A stretch of 42,749 bases of DNA from Chitinophaga pinensis. Lineage in GTDB: Bacteria > Bacteroidota > Bacteroidia > SXHM01. Each line of letters opens with the position of its first letter. The stretch's first letter is position 1. The stretch covers positions 1-42,749 of the forward strand of contig CAMBRL010000013.1 in NCBI GenBank assembly GCA_945870105.1, in the 5' to 3' direction. This document shows, piece after piece, positions 15,841-25,246 of the stretch. A program made the translations under genes and the position numbers. Under the pieces are notes generated by a model that was given only the letters and a program-made list of their open reading frames with translations, did no database searches and was not told the DNA's origin.

Positions 15841-16683
15841 CTTCCCCTTTACCAATATCCAAATCCCCAACAGCACAAACGGAATACTGAGTATCTGCCC
15901 CATATCAATCGGCAGGTTTTCTTCAAAGCCAACCTGACGCTCTTTTATAAACTCAACAAAAAAGCGGAAGGTGAAAATGGAGATGATGCAGAGGGCGAAA
16001 TAGAAACCTGTTTTTATTTTTGGTGGCCCTTCGACTACGCTCAGGGTGACAGGTGTTGACAGCCCTTTTCTTTTATACAACAAAAACATAACAACAAACA
16101 AACTGAAATAAAAAATAGCCTCATACAATTGTGCGGGATGGCGGGGCTCCATATCAACCTGCTCAAAAACTATTGCCCAGGGTACATCGGTTGGGTAGCC
16201 TATAATTTCGGAATTAAAAAAATTGGCCATGCGTATAAAACCGCAGGCAAGCGGTGTGGCAATGGCTATGCGGTCGAGCAAGGGAAGCAGGTCTTCTTTG
16301 GTTTTCCATTTATAAATCAACAGCGCCAATAAAATACCGAATGCACCGCCATGACTTGCCAAACCGGTGTATGCCTGAAAAACCATTTTGCCGTTCTCAT
16401 CATAGCCAATGGGCAAAATCATTTCAAGCGGGTGATAGAGAAAATAGTCAGGCTCATAAAACAAACAATGCCCCAGCCGTGCACCGGCAAACGAGCCTAT
16501 GATGGCGTATGTAGCAAGCTGACTTAATTTCTGATACGGGATTTTTTCGCGCTTATACAGCCATTCCAGAAATTGAAAAGCTGCAATAAAACCGCCCACA
16601 AACAGCAACCCGTAGTAGCGCACAGGTATCCCGAAAACGGTAAACGCTTCGGGGGCAATGTTCCAGTGGATGTAGGCCAGCAT
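15820..16683 (-). CDS. lgt: Prolipoprotein diacylglyceryl transferase
   Basis: Inner-membrane enzyme that attaches diacylglycerol to the lipobox cysteine, the first step of lipoprotein maturation; several predicted lipoproteins in this window depend on it. I use the ATG at 16683 (287 residues); a TTG at 16695 could add 4. About seven membrane helices. Signatures: GLASHGGAFG, FIRMANFFNSEIIG with the conserved R and E, RHPAQLYEA, and FRFFVEFIKERQ. A stretch encoding VTLSVVEGPP at about residues 212-221 comes from a dispersed repeat inserted in frame in the loop before the penultimate helix, and the C-terminus FNRREN comes from another repeat. Confidence 0.93.
   Translation of the reverse strand: MLAYIHWNIAPEAFTVFGIPVRYYGLLFVGGFIAAFQFLEWLYKREKIPYQKLSQLATYAIIGSFAGARLGHCLFYEPDYFLYHPLEMILPIGYDENGKMVFQAYTGLASHGGAFGILLALLIYKWKTKEDLLPLLDRIAIATPLACGFIRMANFFNSEIIGYPTDVPWAIVFEQVDMEPRHPAQLYEAIFYFSLFVVMFLLYKRKGLSTPVTLSVVEGPPKIKTGFYFALCIISIFTFRFFVEFIKERQVGFEENLPIDMGQILSIPFVLLGIWILVKGKFNRREN
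16026..16053. repeat. Dispersed repeat inserted in frame inside lgt
   Basis: The plus strand reads CCCTTCGACTACGCTCAGGG then TGACAGG. This is a word I recall as a very common interspersed repeat in unrelated bacterial genomes. On the coding strand it gives VTLSVVEG, typical of such insertions, within the Lgt membrane protein. Confidence 0.65.
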
Positions 16684-16765
16684 AATTGACGGCAAAGTAA
16701 CGAGAAATAATTTCTGAAGTCAGATTAGATAATATCCATGCCTAAAAATAATTTCCCCCTAATGT

Positions 16766-16794
16766 TTTGCATTTAATTAAAACATTTACCTTTC
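16766..16794 (+). promoter_or_regulatory. Possible promoter of the RRM gene
   Basis: TTTG at 16766-16769, a 17-base spacer and TACCTTTC at 16787-16794 resemble the Bacteroidota TTTG/TAnnTTTG promoter with one mismatch. It lies 25 bases before the ATG. Confidence 0.35.
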
Positions 16795-16818
16795 GCCTGT
16801 TAAATTAAATACAATTAT

Positions 16819-17079
16819 ATGACCATCTACGTAGGTAACCTTTCTTTCCAAATGAAAGATGACGACCTGAAAAACACATTCTCTGAGTTCGGCAATGTAA
16901 CATCTGCCAAAGTAATCAGTGACAAGTATTCAGGCCGCTCAAAAGGCTTCGGTTTTGTTGAAATGGATAACGATGCAGCAGGTAAAACTGCCATTGAAGC
17001 CCTCAACGGAAAAGAAGTTCAGGGTCGTCCACTTCGTGTGAACGAAGCACGCCCGAAAGAAGACAACAGAGAGAGATAG
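16819..17079 (+). CDS. Small RRM-type RNA-binding protein
   Basis: Single RNA recognition motif of 86 residues covering nearly the whole protein. RNP2 is IYVGNL at residues 3-8 and RNP1 is KGFGFVEM at about 42-49. The C-terminal tail is short, basic and acidic (ARPKEDNRER). Such stand-alone RRM proteins are common in Bacteroidota and cyanobacteria and are often cold-induced, acting on RNA structure. Its RNA targets cannot be read from sequence. It is a monocistronic gene with its own terminator at 17120-17148. Confidence 0.93.
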   Translation: MTIYVGNLSFQMKDDDLKNTFSEFGNVTSAKVISDKYSGRSKGFGFVEMDNDAAGKTAIEALNGKEVQGRPLRVNEARPKEDNRER

Positions 17080-17119
17080 TTCTCCCTTCCCTTTTCTAAA
17101 ACGGCTTTATTGCTATGCA

Positions 17120-17148
17120 CCTTCTCTGGAAACGGAGAGGGTTTTTTT
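17120..17148 (+). terminator. Intrinsic terminator after the RRM gene
   Basis: CCTTCTCTG (17120-17128), GAAA tetraloop, CGGAGAGGG (17133-17141), then seven T. The stem has 9 pairs including two G-U. Confidence 0.8.
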
Positions 17149-17155
17149 GTTTGTT

Positions 17156-17185
17156 CCCTCTCCTTTGGAGAGGGTTAGGGTGAGG
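17156..17185. repeat. Dispersed palindrome of CCCTCTCCTTTGGAGAGGG type
   Basis: CCCTCTCC (17156-17163), TTT loop, GGAGAGGG (17167-17174), followed by TTAGGGTGAGGC. It matches a word family I recall from many bacterial genomes. It lies between the RRM terminator and the end of the convergent lytic transglycosylase gene. Confidence 0.65.
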
Positions 17186-17190
17186 CTTTT

Positions 17191-18690
17191 CTACCCCACC
17201 TTAATCTTCGCCCCTATCTTTAGCGGATGATTATCGTTAGAGATGTTGTTAAGGCGCTTCAACTCTGTAATGGTAATGCCATTTTCATTGGCAATTTTCC
17301 AAAGTGTATCACCTTTCTGAATGGTGTGGAATTTATTTTCGCCTGATGTTGTTTTCTCCGGTTGTGTAGTTGCAACTTTTGGTTTTTCTTCAGCAACAAC
17401 CGCTGTTTTTGTTTTTACGGGAGCCGCTGTAAACACAATTAATTTATCACCCGGATGAATGGTGTTACCTTTCAGTTTGTTCCAGTCTTTTAAATCACTT
17501 ACCGAGCAGCGGTATTTTGATGCAATGCTGCTCAGCGTTTCGCCACTTTTAATGGTATGTTTTTTCTGTTCGCCCGGTGCCGAAATTTTTTCAACTGCAG
17601 CAACTGCCGGAGGCGAAACTTCCTGATTCATGTTATACAAATCGGTTTCATTAGCCATAAACAAACCTACTTTTTGTTTCGGCAAAACCAGTGTATTAAA
17701 CTCTTCCGTTGCAGGAATAAATTGCTTGCGATAGCATGGATTCAGGTATTCCAGATCTTCAACCGAAATATCCAACACCTTTGAAAGGCTTGCAAACGTA
17801 AGCTTGTTTTTAACGTGAAGCGTATCAACCTGGTAATGAAAAATGCGTGGCGAAAGCGGATAAATATTGTGTTCCGAAGCATAGTTCATTACATACGTTG
17901 CTGCAATAAAAGCGGGGACATAACCTTGCGTTTCAACAGGCAGATAAGGGCGTAATTCCCAATACGTTTTTTTGCCGGAGCGTCTCATGGCTTTGTTCAG
18001 TGTTCCCGGTCCGCCATTGTAGGCTGCAAGCACTAATTGCCAGTCGCCAAACATTCCGTAAAGATATTTCAGGTATTCGCAGGCCGCAACGGTTGACAAA
18101 TACGGATCGCAGCGTTCATCCACATACGAATTGATTTTCAGGTTATACATTTTGCCGGTTCCGTAAACAAATTGCCAAAGCCCCATAGCGCCTGACTTTG
18201 ATTTAGCTACCGGATTAAGAGCAGATTCTATAATAGCAAGATGTTTCAGCTCCAATGGCAAATCATATTTATCCAGCGTTTCTTCAAACAAGGGAAAATA
18301 GTGTTGTGCCAGACCAAGCAACTGACCTACTTTTTTGCGTTTCTGCACCGTGTAGGCATGGATATAACTTTTTACCGCGGCATTGTAATCAAGGTCAAAA
18401 GGTGACAGCGCATCTAATTTATTCAAACGGTATTCGTAAATAAAGTCGTCATAAACCGGAACAGAATCGGAAGAGAAGTTGTAAACGTTCAGCAAGCCGG
18501 TGTCAGTAGTAAACGATGAGCTTTTAAAAAACTCAAGCGTGCAAAGGCTGTCGAGCATAGCCAAGATAGGGTCATCGGAACAGACATCTCCATTATAGTC
18601 TACACTTACTATTGTATTCTTGATTTGTGCTCCAACCGAACCCGCCAGCATAATGCTGCTGAACAGAAGTAGTATAAATTTATTTTTCAC
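17191..18690 (-). CDS. MltD-like lytic transglycosylase with two LysM domains
   Basis: Periplasmic enzyme cleaving peptidoglycan with formation of anhydromuropeptides. 499 residues with a signal peptide (MKNKFILLLFSSIMLAGSVGA). The transglycosylase (SLT) domain spans ~140-260: the catalytic E155 is in LAIIESALNP, followed by SGAMGLWQF and AAYNGGPGT (222-230). Two LysM domains that bind peptidoglycan lie at ~378-421 (HTIKSGETLSSIA) and ~454-498 (HTIQKGDTLWKIA), joined by a Thr/Lys/Pro-rich linker. The architecture and length fit MltD. No lipobox is evident, so it is probably soluble in the periplasm. Confidence 0.92.
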   Translation of the reverse strand: MKNKFILLLFSSIMLAGSVGAQIKNTIVSVDYNGDVCSDDPILAMLDSLCTLEFFKSSSFTTDTGLLNVYNFSSDSVPVYDDFIYEYRLNKLDALSPFDLDYNAAVKSYIHAYTVQKRKKVGQLLGLAQHYFPLFEETLDKYDLPLELKHLAIIESALNPVAKSKSGAMGLWQFVYGTGKMYNLKINSYVDERCDPYLSTVAACEYLKYLYGMFGDWQLVLAAYNGGPGTLNKAMRRSGKKTYWELRPYLPVETQGYVPAFIAATYVMNYASEHNIYPLSPRIFHYQVDTLHVKNKLTFASLSKVLDISVEDLEYLNPCYRKQFIPATEEFNTLVLPKQKVGLFMANETDLYNMNQEVSPPAVAAVEKISAPGEQKKHTIKSGETLSSIASKYRCSVSDLKDWNKLKGNTIHPGDKLIVFTAAPVKTKTAVVAEEKPKVATTQPEKTTSGENKFHTIQKGDTLWKIANENGITITELKRLNNISNDNHPLKIGAKIKVG

Positions 18691-18920
18691 TTTAGTGTCT
18701 TCTTTACAATGATTGCTCTAACCCTTTTAACGCAAATCCTTGCAATTTATTTTGTTTGCCTCAGGGCATTTAATTTTTTCAAAGTTCCGAAAATATCTTA
18801 AAAACCTGAATTTATTAAGACCAATTTATCCCAACTCAACGACTAAATAGTTTGAATTCGCAACGAAGTTAGGGTTAATGCCGCATCATTAGTGGAGAAT
18901 AACATATCGTTAACAGTTTT

Positions 18921-18954
18921 TTTGATTTAGCGGCAGTTAGAGTTTGTACATTCG
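18921..18954 (+). promoter_or_regulatory. Possible promoter of the efflux operon
   Basis: TTTG at 18921-18924 and TACATTCG at 18947-18954 (one mismatch to TAnnTTTG) with a 22-base spacer, 30 bases before the ATG at 18985. The rest of the 294-base gap from 18691 shows no gene. Confidence 0.3.
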
Positions 18955-18984
18955 CCCCGCATTTCTAAATCATCACCCCTTCTG

Positions 18985-19341
18985 ATGAAACTGTTTTCGA
19001 GATATATTTTTTTGCTGCTTGCCATCTTTTTTGCTTCGCCATTGGCGGGCAAGAGCGCGCAACGTTATCTCAAACATCAGTTAATAAAAAAGGAAGCAAC
19101 AGCATCACGCGAAAACGACAAGTCTTCTGAAAAAATATTTTTCTGCGAACAGGAAGAAACTCCTGAAAATAATTTAGAAGAATTAGAAGAAGACGAAACA
19201 ATCACCAAATTTATTCTTTCATCTCAAAGCAGTTTATCGCTTTACCTCTCCAAAAAAATAGCTGCCGATTCGCATTCCTTTGGGTTTGCTAATTCAGGAA
19301 AGCTTTTCCTTTTATTTCACTCGCTGAAATTATACTGCTGA
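18985..19341 (+). CDS. Small exported protein at the head of the efflux operon
   Basis: 118 residues with an N-terminal signal peptide (MKLFSRYIFLLLAIFFASPL). The middle is acidic (EEDETITKF) and the C-terminus hydrophobic (FLLFHSLKLYC). No known domain. I recall small proteins of this general form ahead of CzcCBA or AcrAB-type operons in Bacteroidota, which suggests a role with the pump, but the function is unknown. The gap to the adaptor start is 139 bases and holds a small hairpin. Confidence 0.6.
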   Translation: MKLFSRYIFLLLAIFFASPLAGKSAQRYLKHQLIKKEATASRENDKSSEKIFFCEQEETPENNLEELEEDETITKFILSSQSSLSLYLSKKIAADSHSFGFANSGKLFLLFHSLKLYC

Positions 19342-19347
19342 TTTTTT

Positions 19348-19366
19348 AGGGCTTTTTATTAGCCCT
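19348..19366 (+). terminator. Weak hairpin between the small gene and the efflux adaptor
   Basis: AGGGCT (19348-19353), 7-base loop, AGCCCT (19361-19366), followed by a loose T-rich run. It could reduce read-through into the pump genes, but it is short. Confidence 0.3.
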
Positions 19367-19480
19367 GCCTTTTCTATTCGCTGCTTTCTGCGGCACCCCT
19401 TGCTTTTTTCTAATCGTGTATTATCGTTGAAAAACAAAACATTTTTTATCAATCAATTTAATTTAAATCCAAATAGTATA

Positions 19481-20566
19481 ATGAAGAGAGGTATTATTCT
19501 CCTTAGCGCAGCCGCTTTATTTCTTTATTCAAGCTGTACACACAAAGAACATGAAAAAGAAGAGCACGGTAAATTTTTAGTTACCAGTCCGATACGAAAG
19601 GACACTTCGTTTTTCCACGAGTATGTATGCCAGATACGTGCCATCAGTCACATTGAATTACGTTCTCAGGAAAGAGGCTACTTGCAGAACATTCACGTTG
19701 ATGAAGGTCAACTGATAAAAAAAGGTCAGCTTATGTTTCAGCTTATGCCTTTGATATATACTGCAGAAGCAAATAAAGCGGAAGCGGAGGCTGCCTATGC
19801 AGAAATTGAATACCAAAACACAAAAAGCCTGTCGGATAGCAATATCGTATCTAAGAAAGAGCTTGCTCTGGCAGAAGCTCATTTGAATAAAGTAAAAGCA
19901 GAGTTGGCATTAGCACAGGCACATTTAGGATTTACAGATATAAAGGCTCCTTTCGATGGTATAATGGGGCGGTTTAATGATGTGCGCTTAGGCAGCCTTA
20001 TCGATGAAGGTGAATTGCTCACAACACTTTCTGACAACAGCAAAATGTGGGTTTATTTTAATGTTCCCGAATCTGAATATTTAGATTACATCACTAAAAC
20101 AAAAGACAAAAAGCAGCATGTAAAATTACAAATGGCAAACAACCAGATTTTTGATCAGGAAGGGATTGTAGAAACCATTGAGGCTGATTTTAATAACGAA
20201 ACAGGAAACATTGCCTTCAGAGCAACATTTCCTAATCCTGACGCAATACTAAGACACGGAGAAACGGGAAATATTCTGATGCCAGTAGATCTTAAAAATG
20301 CACTAATTATCCCGCAGAAAGCAACCTTTGAAGTATTGGACAAGAAATATGTTTTTGTAATAACCGAAGAAGGAATAGTAAAGTCAACGCAAATTACCAT
20401 TGGTGCTGAAATACCTCATCTGTATGTAGTAACCGAAGGCTTGAAAGAAGGCGATAAAATTCTTTTAGAAGGATTACGCAAAGTAAAAAATAACGATAAG
20501 ATTGAGTATGAGTTTGAAGAACAGGACAAAGTAATTTCTGAGCTTAAACATTTACATGCTGAATAA
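19481..20566 (+). CDS. RND efflux periplasmic adaptor, lipoprotein (AcrA/MexA type)
   Basis: Membrane fusion protein linking an RND pump to its outer-membrane channel. I start at 19481 (361 residues): MKRGIILLSAAALFLYSSC is a lipoprotein signal with C19. The upstream open stretch to 19400 has no signal character. Order of parts: barrel-sandwich half (SQERGYLQNIHVDEGQLIKK), a helical hairpin (~85-140, rich in Glu/Ala/Leu), second half (LGFTDIKAPFDGIMGRF), then beta-barrel and membrane-proximal domains (GETGNILMPVDL). First gene of adaptor-pump-channel, 23 bases before the pump gene. Confidence 0.92.
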   Translation: MKRGIILLSAAALFLYSSCTHKEHEKEEHGKFLVTSPIRKDTSFFHEYVCQIRAISHIELRSQERGYLQNIHVDEGQLIKKGQLMFQLMPLIYTAEANKAEAEAAYAEIEYQNTKSLSDSNIVSKKELALAEAHLNKVKAELALAQAHLGFTDIKAPFDGIMGRFNDVRLGSLIDEGELLTTLSDNSKMWVYFNVPESEYLDYITKTKDKKQHVKLQMANNQIFDQEGIVETIEADFNNETGNIAFRATFPNPDAILRHGETGNILMPVDLKNALIIPQKATFEVLDKKYVFVITEEGIVKSTQITIGAEIPHLYVVTEGLKEGDKILLEGLRKVKNNDKIEYEFEEQDKVISELKHLHAE

Positions 20567-20589
20567 AAAGAACCGAAAAAAATAAAACG

Positions 20590-23500
20590 ATGTTTAGCAA
20601 ATTTATTCAACGCCCGGTTCTTGCCATAGCCATTTCGCTCGCAATTGTTTTTATGGGAATATTAGCCATAAACACAAGACCGGTAGCCCAGTTTCCGGAT
20701 ATAGCGCCACCACGGGTTAATATTTTTATAGAGTTCCCGGGCTCCAATGCAGAGGTGTTGGTTAAATCCACGGTAACTATTCTGGAAAGAGCAATTAATG
20801 GCGTGCAGGGCATGCAATACATTATCTCTGATGCCACCAGTGCCGGTGAGGCAACCATTCAAATTGTATTTGAACCGGGTACCGATCCGAATGTTGCCGT
20901 AGTAAATGTTAAAACAAGGGTTGACCAGGTGATGAGCAACCTTCCTCCCCTGGTAGCACGGGAAGGGGTTATCATCACGCCCATACAGCCCAGCATGTTG
21001 ATGTATGTAAACCTCTACAGCAAAGACAAAAATGCTGACGAAAAATTTCTGTTCAACTATGCCAATACCTATATGCTGCCCGAGCTTCAGCGCATAAGCG
21101 GAATGGGTAGAGCTATCGCATTAGGCAGCCGGGCATTTGCCATTCGAGTTTGGTTAAAACCTGACCGCATGAGGGCCTATAATGTTTCGGCAGACGAAGT
21201 GCTGGAAGCTATTGAGCAGCAAAGCGTACTCGGAAGACCTGGCAGGGTGGGATTAAGCTCAGGAAGAGTTGCACAATCATTAGAATATGTGTTTACTTAT
21301 CAGGGGTGGTATAATACACCTGAACAGTATAAAGAAATTATCATCAAGGCTAATGCTGATGGAGAGATGCTTAAACTAAAAGACCTGGCCGAAGTTGAGG
21401 TGGGAAGCGAGTTTGTTGACATTTACTCAAACAAAGACGGAGATCCTTCTACCTCACTGGTGCTGAAACAAATTCCCGGAAGCAATGCCAGTAAAGTAAT
21501 AGCCAATGTGAAAGAAAAGCTGGAAGAATTGAAGAAAGACTTTCCGCCCGGAATGGATTATGAAATTAATTATGACGTTTCAAAATTTGTAGATGCATCT
21601 GTTGAAAAAGTGCTTCACACGCTTGTAGAGGCTTTTATATTAGTAGCACTGGTTGTGTTTATTTTTCTTGGCGACTGGCGTTCAACGCTTATTCCTACGC
21701 TTGCAGTTCCTGTTTCGCTTATCGGTGCATTTATGTTTATGCAGTTTTTCGGGTTAAGCATAAACCTGATCACGCTTTTTGCATTGGTATTATCCATTGG
21801 TATTGTGGTTGACGATGCTATTGTGGTAGTAGAAGCAGTTCATGCCAAAATGGAAGAAGAAGTGCATTTATCTCCTTTCAATGCAGTTAAAAAAGTGCTT
21901 GGAGAAATCAGCGGAGCCATTATTGCCATTACGTTGGTTATGGTATCTGTATTTATCCCCGTTACGTTTATGACCGGACCTGTGGGTGTCTTTTACAGGC
22001 AATTCTCCATCACCATGGCATCATCTATTGTACTTTCAGGAATAGTGGCACTTACACTTACCCCGGTTCTTTGTGCCATGATCTTGAAAAATAATCATGG
22101 AAAACCTAAACGTAAAACCCCGGTAAGTATATTTATTGATTGGTTCAATAAAAATTTTGAAAGGCTTACCGGAAGATATACCTCTCTGCTTACACTCATT
22201 GTTAACCGCAGACTGGTTACGTTCGGTCTTCTTGCAGCTTTCGGATTTGGTATTTTATTCGTAAACGAAAGCCTGCCTGCCGGATTTATTCCCAGCGAAG
22301 ACCAGGGACAGATTTATGCAATTATCCAAACTCCTTCAGGTACTACGTTGGAAAGAACAAACGAGGTTTCCAGACAGCTTCAAAAGATTGCCATAAGTGT
22401 TGATGGCGTTCATTCAGTTACTTCGCTTGCCGGATATGAAATTCTTACCGAAGGCCGCGGCTCTAATGCCGGAACCTGCTTAATCAACCTTAAGGATTGG
22501 GATGACCGCGAACACAACGTGAAAGAAATAATTGAAGAGCTCGAAGAAAAAACAAAAGACTTAGGAGCAGTTGTAGAATACTTTGAACCGCCTGCGGTTC
22601 CGGGATATGGCTCTTCAGATGGTTTTTCTTTACGGTTGCTGGACAAGAGCAGCGATGTGGATTATCAGGAGTTTGACAGAATGAACACACAGTTCATGGA
22701 TGCATTGAGAAAAAGAAAAGAGCTGGCCGGATTATTTACATTCTATGCTGCCAACTATCCGCAATACGAATTGCAGATAGATACCAAGCTTGCCATGCAA
22801 AAAGGAGTTACCGTTGGTAAAGCAATGGAAAACCTGAACGTTATGATTGGAAGCACCTACGAGCAAGGCTTTATACGATTCAACAATTTCTATAAAGTAT
22901 ATACCCAGGTTGATCCTGCATACAGAAAACTCCCGTCAGACATTTTGAATTTATTTGTGAAAAACGACCGGGATGAAATGGTGCCGTATTCAGCATTTAT
23001 GACCATGAAAAAAACGCAGGGTCCTAATGAGATAACACGTTTCAATCTTTATACATCTTCCTCTATCAGAGGGGTTCCTGCCAAGGGTTATACAAGTGCC
23101 GATGCCATTAAAGCAATACAGGAAGTTGCTAAAGAAACCTTACCCCACGGTTATGACATAGCATGGGAAGGTTTATCCTACGATGAGGTAAGAAGAGGAA
23201 ATGAAGCATTGTACATTTTCATTGTGGTATTAATATTCGTGTACTTGGTTCTTGCAGCTCAATACGAAAGCTTTGTAATTCCGCTTGCAGTTGTTCTTTC
23301 TCTTCCGGCAGGAGTTTTCGGCTCATTTTTCTTGTTGAAGGCGTTAGGATTAGCGAATGACATTTACGCACAGATCGGCTTAATCATGCTAGTGGGTCTG
23401 CTGGGGAAAAATGCCGTGCTTATCGTAGAGTTTGCTGTTCAAAAACGGCAGCAAGGCTTAACTGTTCTTGAAGCCGCCATTGAAGGAGCAAGAGTACGTT

Positions 23501-23829
23501 TCCGGCCAATCTTAATGACATCATTCGCTTTTATTGCGGGGCTAATTCCTTTGGTAGTTGCTACCGGTCCCGGTGCTGTTGGAAACCGGACAATCGGTAC
23601 ATCAGCATTGGGGGGCATGTTGTTCGGAACAATTTTCGGGGTAATTATTGTACCGGGGTTGTACTACATATTCGGAACACTTGCCGATGGAAGAAAACTG
23701 ATTAAAGGCGAAGATGAAAATCCGCTCAGTGAATCTTTTGTAGAAGGCAACTCCCAATCAGCTTTGCTTAAAAAATGGAAACAGGCTTTTAAAAATTTTC
23801 GAAAAAACAGAAATGAAAATATTGAATAA
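20590..23829 (+). CDS. RND multidrug efflux transporter (HAE1/AcrB family)
   Basis: Inner-membrane proton-driven exporter of 1079 residues. N-terminal MFSKFIQRPVLAIAISLAIV is helix 1. The proton relay pair D408-D409 is in helix 4 (IVVDDAIVVVEA), and the partner lysine is in LLGKNAVLIVEFA in helix 10. Two large periplasmic loops (~30-335 and ~560-880) form the drug-binding and docking domains. The aspartate pair in a GIVVDDAI context and the length point to the hydrophobe/drug branch rather than the metal (CzcA/CusA) branch. Actual substrates are unknown. The 3' end overlaps the channel gene by 17 bases. Confidence 0.95.
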   Translation: MFSKFIQRPVLAIAISLAIVFMGILAINTRPVAQFPDIAPPRVNIFIEFPGSNAEVLVKSTVTILERAINGVQGMQYIISDATSAGEATIQIVFEPGTDPNVAVVNVKTRVDQVMSNLPPLVAREGVIITPIQPSMLMYVNLYSKDKNADEKFLFNYANTYMLPELQRISGMGRAIALGSRAFAIRVWLKPDRMRAYNVSADEVLEAIEQQSVLGRPGRVGLSSGRVAQSLEYVFTYQGWYNTPEQYKEIIIKANADGEMLKLKDLAEVEVGSEFVDIYSNKDGDPSTSLVLKQIPGSNASKVIANVKEKLEELKKDFPPGMDYEINYDVSKFVDASVEKVLHTLVEAFILVALVVFIFLGDWRSTLIPTLAVPVSLIGAFMFMQFFGLSINLITLFALVLSIGIVVDDAIVVVEAVHAKMEEEVHLSPFNAVKKVLGEISGAIIAITLVMVSVFIPVTFMTGPVGVFYRQFSITMASSIVLSGIVALTLTPVLCAMILKNNHGKPKRKTPVSIFIDWFNKNFERLTGRYTSLLTLIVNRRLVTFGLLAAFGFGILFVNESLPAGFIPSEDQGQIYAIIQTPSGTTLERTNEVSRQLQKIAISVDGVHSVTSLAGYEILTEGRGSNAGTCLINLKDWDDREHNVKEIIEELEEKTKDLGAVVEYFEPPAVPGYGSSDGFSLRLLDKSSDVDYQEFDRMNTQFMDALRKRKELAGLFTFYAANYPQYELQIDTKLAMQKGVTVGKAMENLNVMIGSTYEQGFIRFNNFYKVYTQVDPAYRKLPSDILNLFVKNDRDEMVPYSAFMTMKKTQGPNEITRFNLYTSSSIRGVPAKGYTSADAIKAIQEVAKETLPHGYDIAWEGLSYDEVRRGNEALYIFIVVLIFVYLVLAAQYESFVIPLAVVLSLPAGVFGSFFLLKALGLANDIYAQIGLIMLVGLLGKNAVLIVEFAVQKRQQGLTVLEAAIEGARVRFRPILMTSFAFIAGLIPLVVATGPGAVGNRTIGTSALGGMLFGTIFGVIIVPGLYYIFGTLADGRKLIKGEDENPLSESFVEGNSQSALLKKWKQAFKNFRKNRNENIE

Positions 23830-25237
23830 ATTATTTACAGCTGTTATTGCAATCTCAGTGTTGGGAGCATGTGCTCCTGCGCTCAAGACCACACGAACAG
23901 AAAACAAATCAGTTCCCGCGAGCTACTCTCAATCGCAAGATACTACCAATACGGCAAAAATAAAATGGAAGGACTATTTTAATGATGCCAATCTGGCTGC
24001 ATTGATTGATACTGCTCTGAAAAACAATCAGGAGTTAAATATCACGCTTCAGGAAATTGAGGTTAATAAAAATGAAATAAGAGCAAGAAAAGGAGAGTAT
24101 TTACCTTTTGTGGGGTTAAATGCAGGAGCCGGGTATGAAAAGGTGGGAAGATATACCGCACGCGGAACGATGGAAGAAAACCTTGTGGTTAATGATGGAC
24201 CTAATGCATTAAAGTCACAAACTGATTTTATAATTGGGCCCTATGCGTCATGGGAAATTGACATCTGGAAGAAATTGCGCAATGCCAAAAAAGCAGCAAC
24301 AACCCGATACCTCGCAAGCATTGAAGGCAGAAATTTTATGGTTACTAATCTGGTAGCAGAGATTGCAAGTTCATATTATGAACTGCTGACGCTAGATAAC
24401 CAAATGGACATTGTTCAGAAAAACATAGAAATTCAAAACAAATCTTTGCAAATAATAAAGCAGGAAAAAGACGCTGCAAAGGTTACTCAGTTAGCTGTAA
24501 ACAGGTTTGAAGCCCAGCTTCTCAACACGCAAAATCTGCAATACGACATTCTGCAAAACATAACTGAAACCGAAAACAGGATTAATCTCCTGACGGGCAG
24601 ATTCCCACAACCCATACCAAGAAATCCGTTGTCTTTTACTGATATTGTGCTCGACACTATTTATTCCGGTGTTCCTTCTCAACTTCTGCAAATGCGCACA
24701 GATATAAGGCAGGCAGAACTTCAACTGGCAGCTGCAAAGCTGGATATAAAAGTTGCTAAAGCTAATTTTTATCCTTCTTTTAAAATCACAGCAGGAGTGG
24801 GTTTGAACGCTTTCAATCCTGCCCACTTGATTAATCCGCAATCGCTCATTTATACGTTAGCCGGAGAACTAATCACTCCGTTAGTAAACAGAAATGCAAT
24901 TAAGGCAACTTATTATAACGCTAATGCAAAACAAATACAAGCGGTTTACAATTATGAGCGTACTATTTTAAATGCCCATCTTGAAGTTGCAAACCAGCTT
25001 TCAGGGATTAATAATTTCGCGAAAAGCTTTGATACAAAATCTAGGGAAGTAGATATACTCGCACAATCTGTCACCATTTCAAATCAACTTTACAGATCAG
25101 CACGGGCAGATTATATGGAAGTATTGCTAACCCAGCGCGAAGCGCTTGAATCTAAAATAGACCTGGTTGAAATAAAAATGAAGCAACTGAATGCTAAAGT
25201 CAATATTTATAAAGCGTTAGGAGGAGGTTGGAATTAA
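23813..25237 (+). CDS. Outer-membrane efflux channel lipoprotein (OprM/NodT family)
   Basis: TolC-like trimeric exit duct for the pump encoded upstream. 474 residues, signal peptide with LGAC and lipid-site C20. Two repeated OEP segments are visible: the first with IDTALKNNQELNITLQEIE near residue 65 and the second with LQMRTDIRQAELQLAAAKLDI near residue 295, plus the FYPSFKITAG strand and a long coiled-coil pattern. The 17-base overlap with the pump gene shows one operon. It is followed by a multi-stem dispersed repeat at 25247-25342. Confidence 0.93.
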   Translation: MKILNKLFTAVIAISVLGACAPALKTTRTENKSVPASYSQSQDTTNTAKIKWKDYFNDANLAALIDTALKNNQELNITLQEIEVNKNEIRARKGEYLPFVGLNAGAGYEKVGRYTARGTMEENLVVNDGPNALKSQTDFIIGPYASWEIDIWKKLRNAKKAATTRYLASIEGRNFMVTNLVAEIASSYYELLTLDNQMDIVQKNIEIQNKSLQIIKQEKDAAKVTQLAVNRFEAQLLNTQNLQYDILQNITETENRINLLTGRFPQPIPRNPLSFTDIVLDTIYSGVPSQLLQMRTDIRQAELQLAAAKLDIKVAKANFYPSFKITAGVGLNAFNPAHLINPQSLIYTLAGELITPLVNRNAIKATYYNANAKQIQAVYNYERTILNAHLEVANQLSGINNFAKSFDTKSREVDILAQSVTISNQLYRSARADYMEVLLTQREALESKIDLVEIKMKQLNAKVNIYKALGGGWN

Positions 25238-25246
25238 ATTCAAACT

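Noticed and set aside
19400-19480. Upstream extension of the efflux adaptor to 19400
   Set aside because: The extra 27 residues precede an obvious lipoprotein signal peptide.
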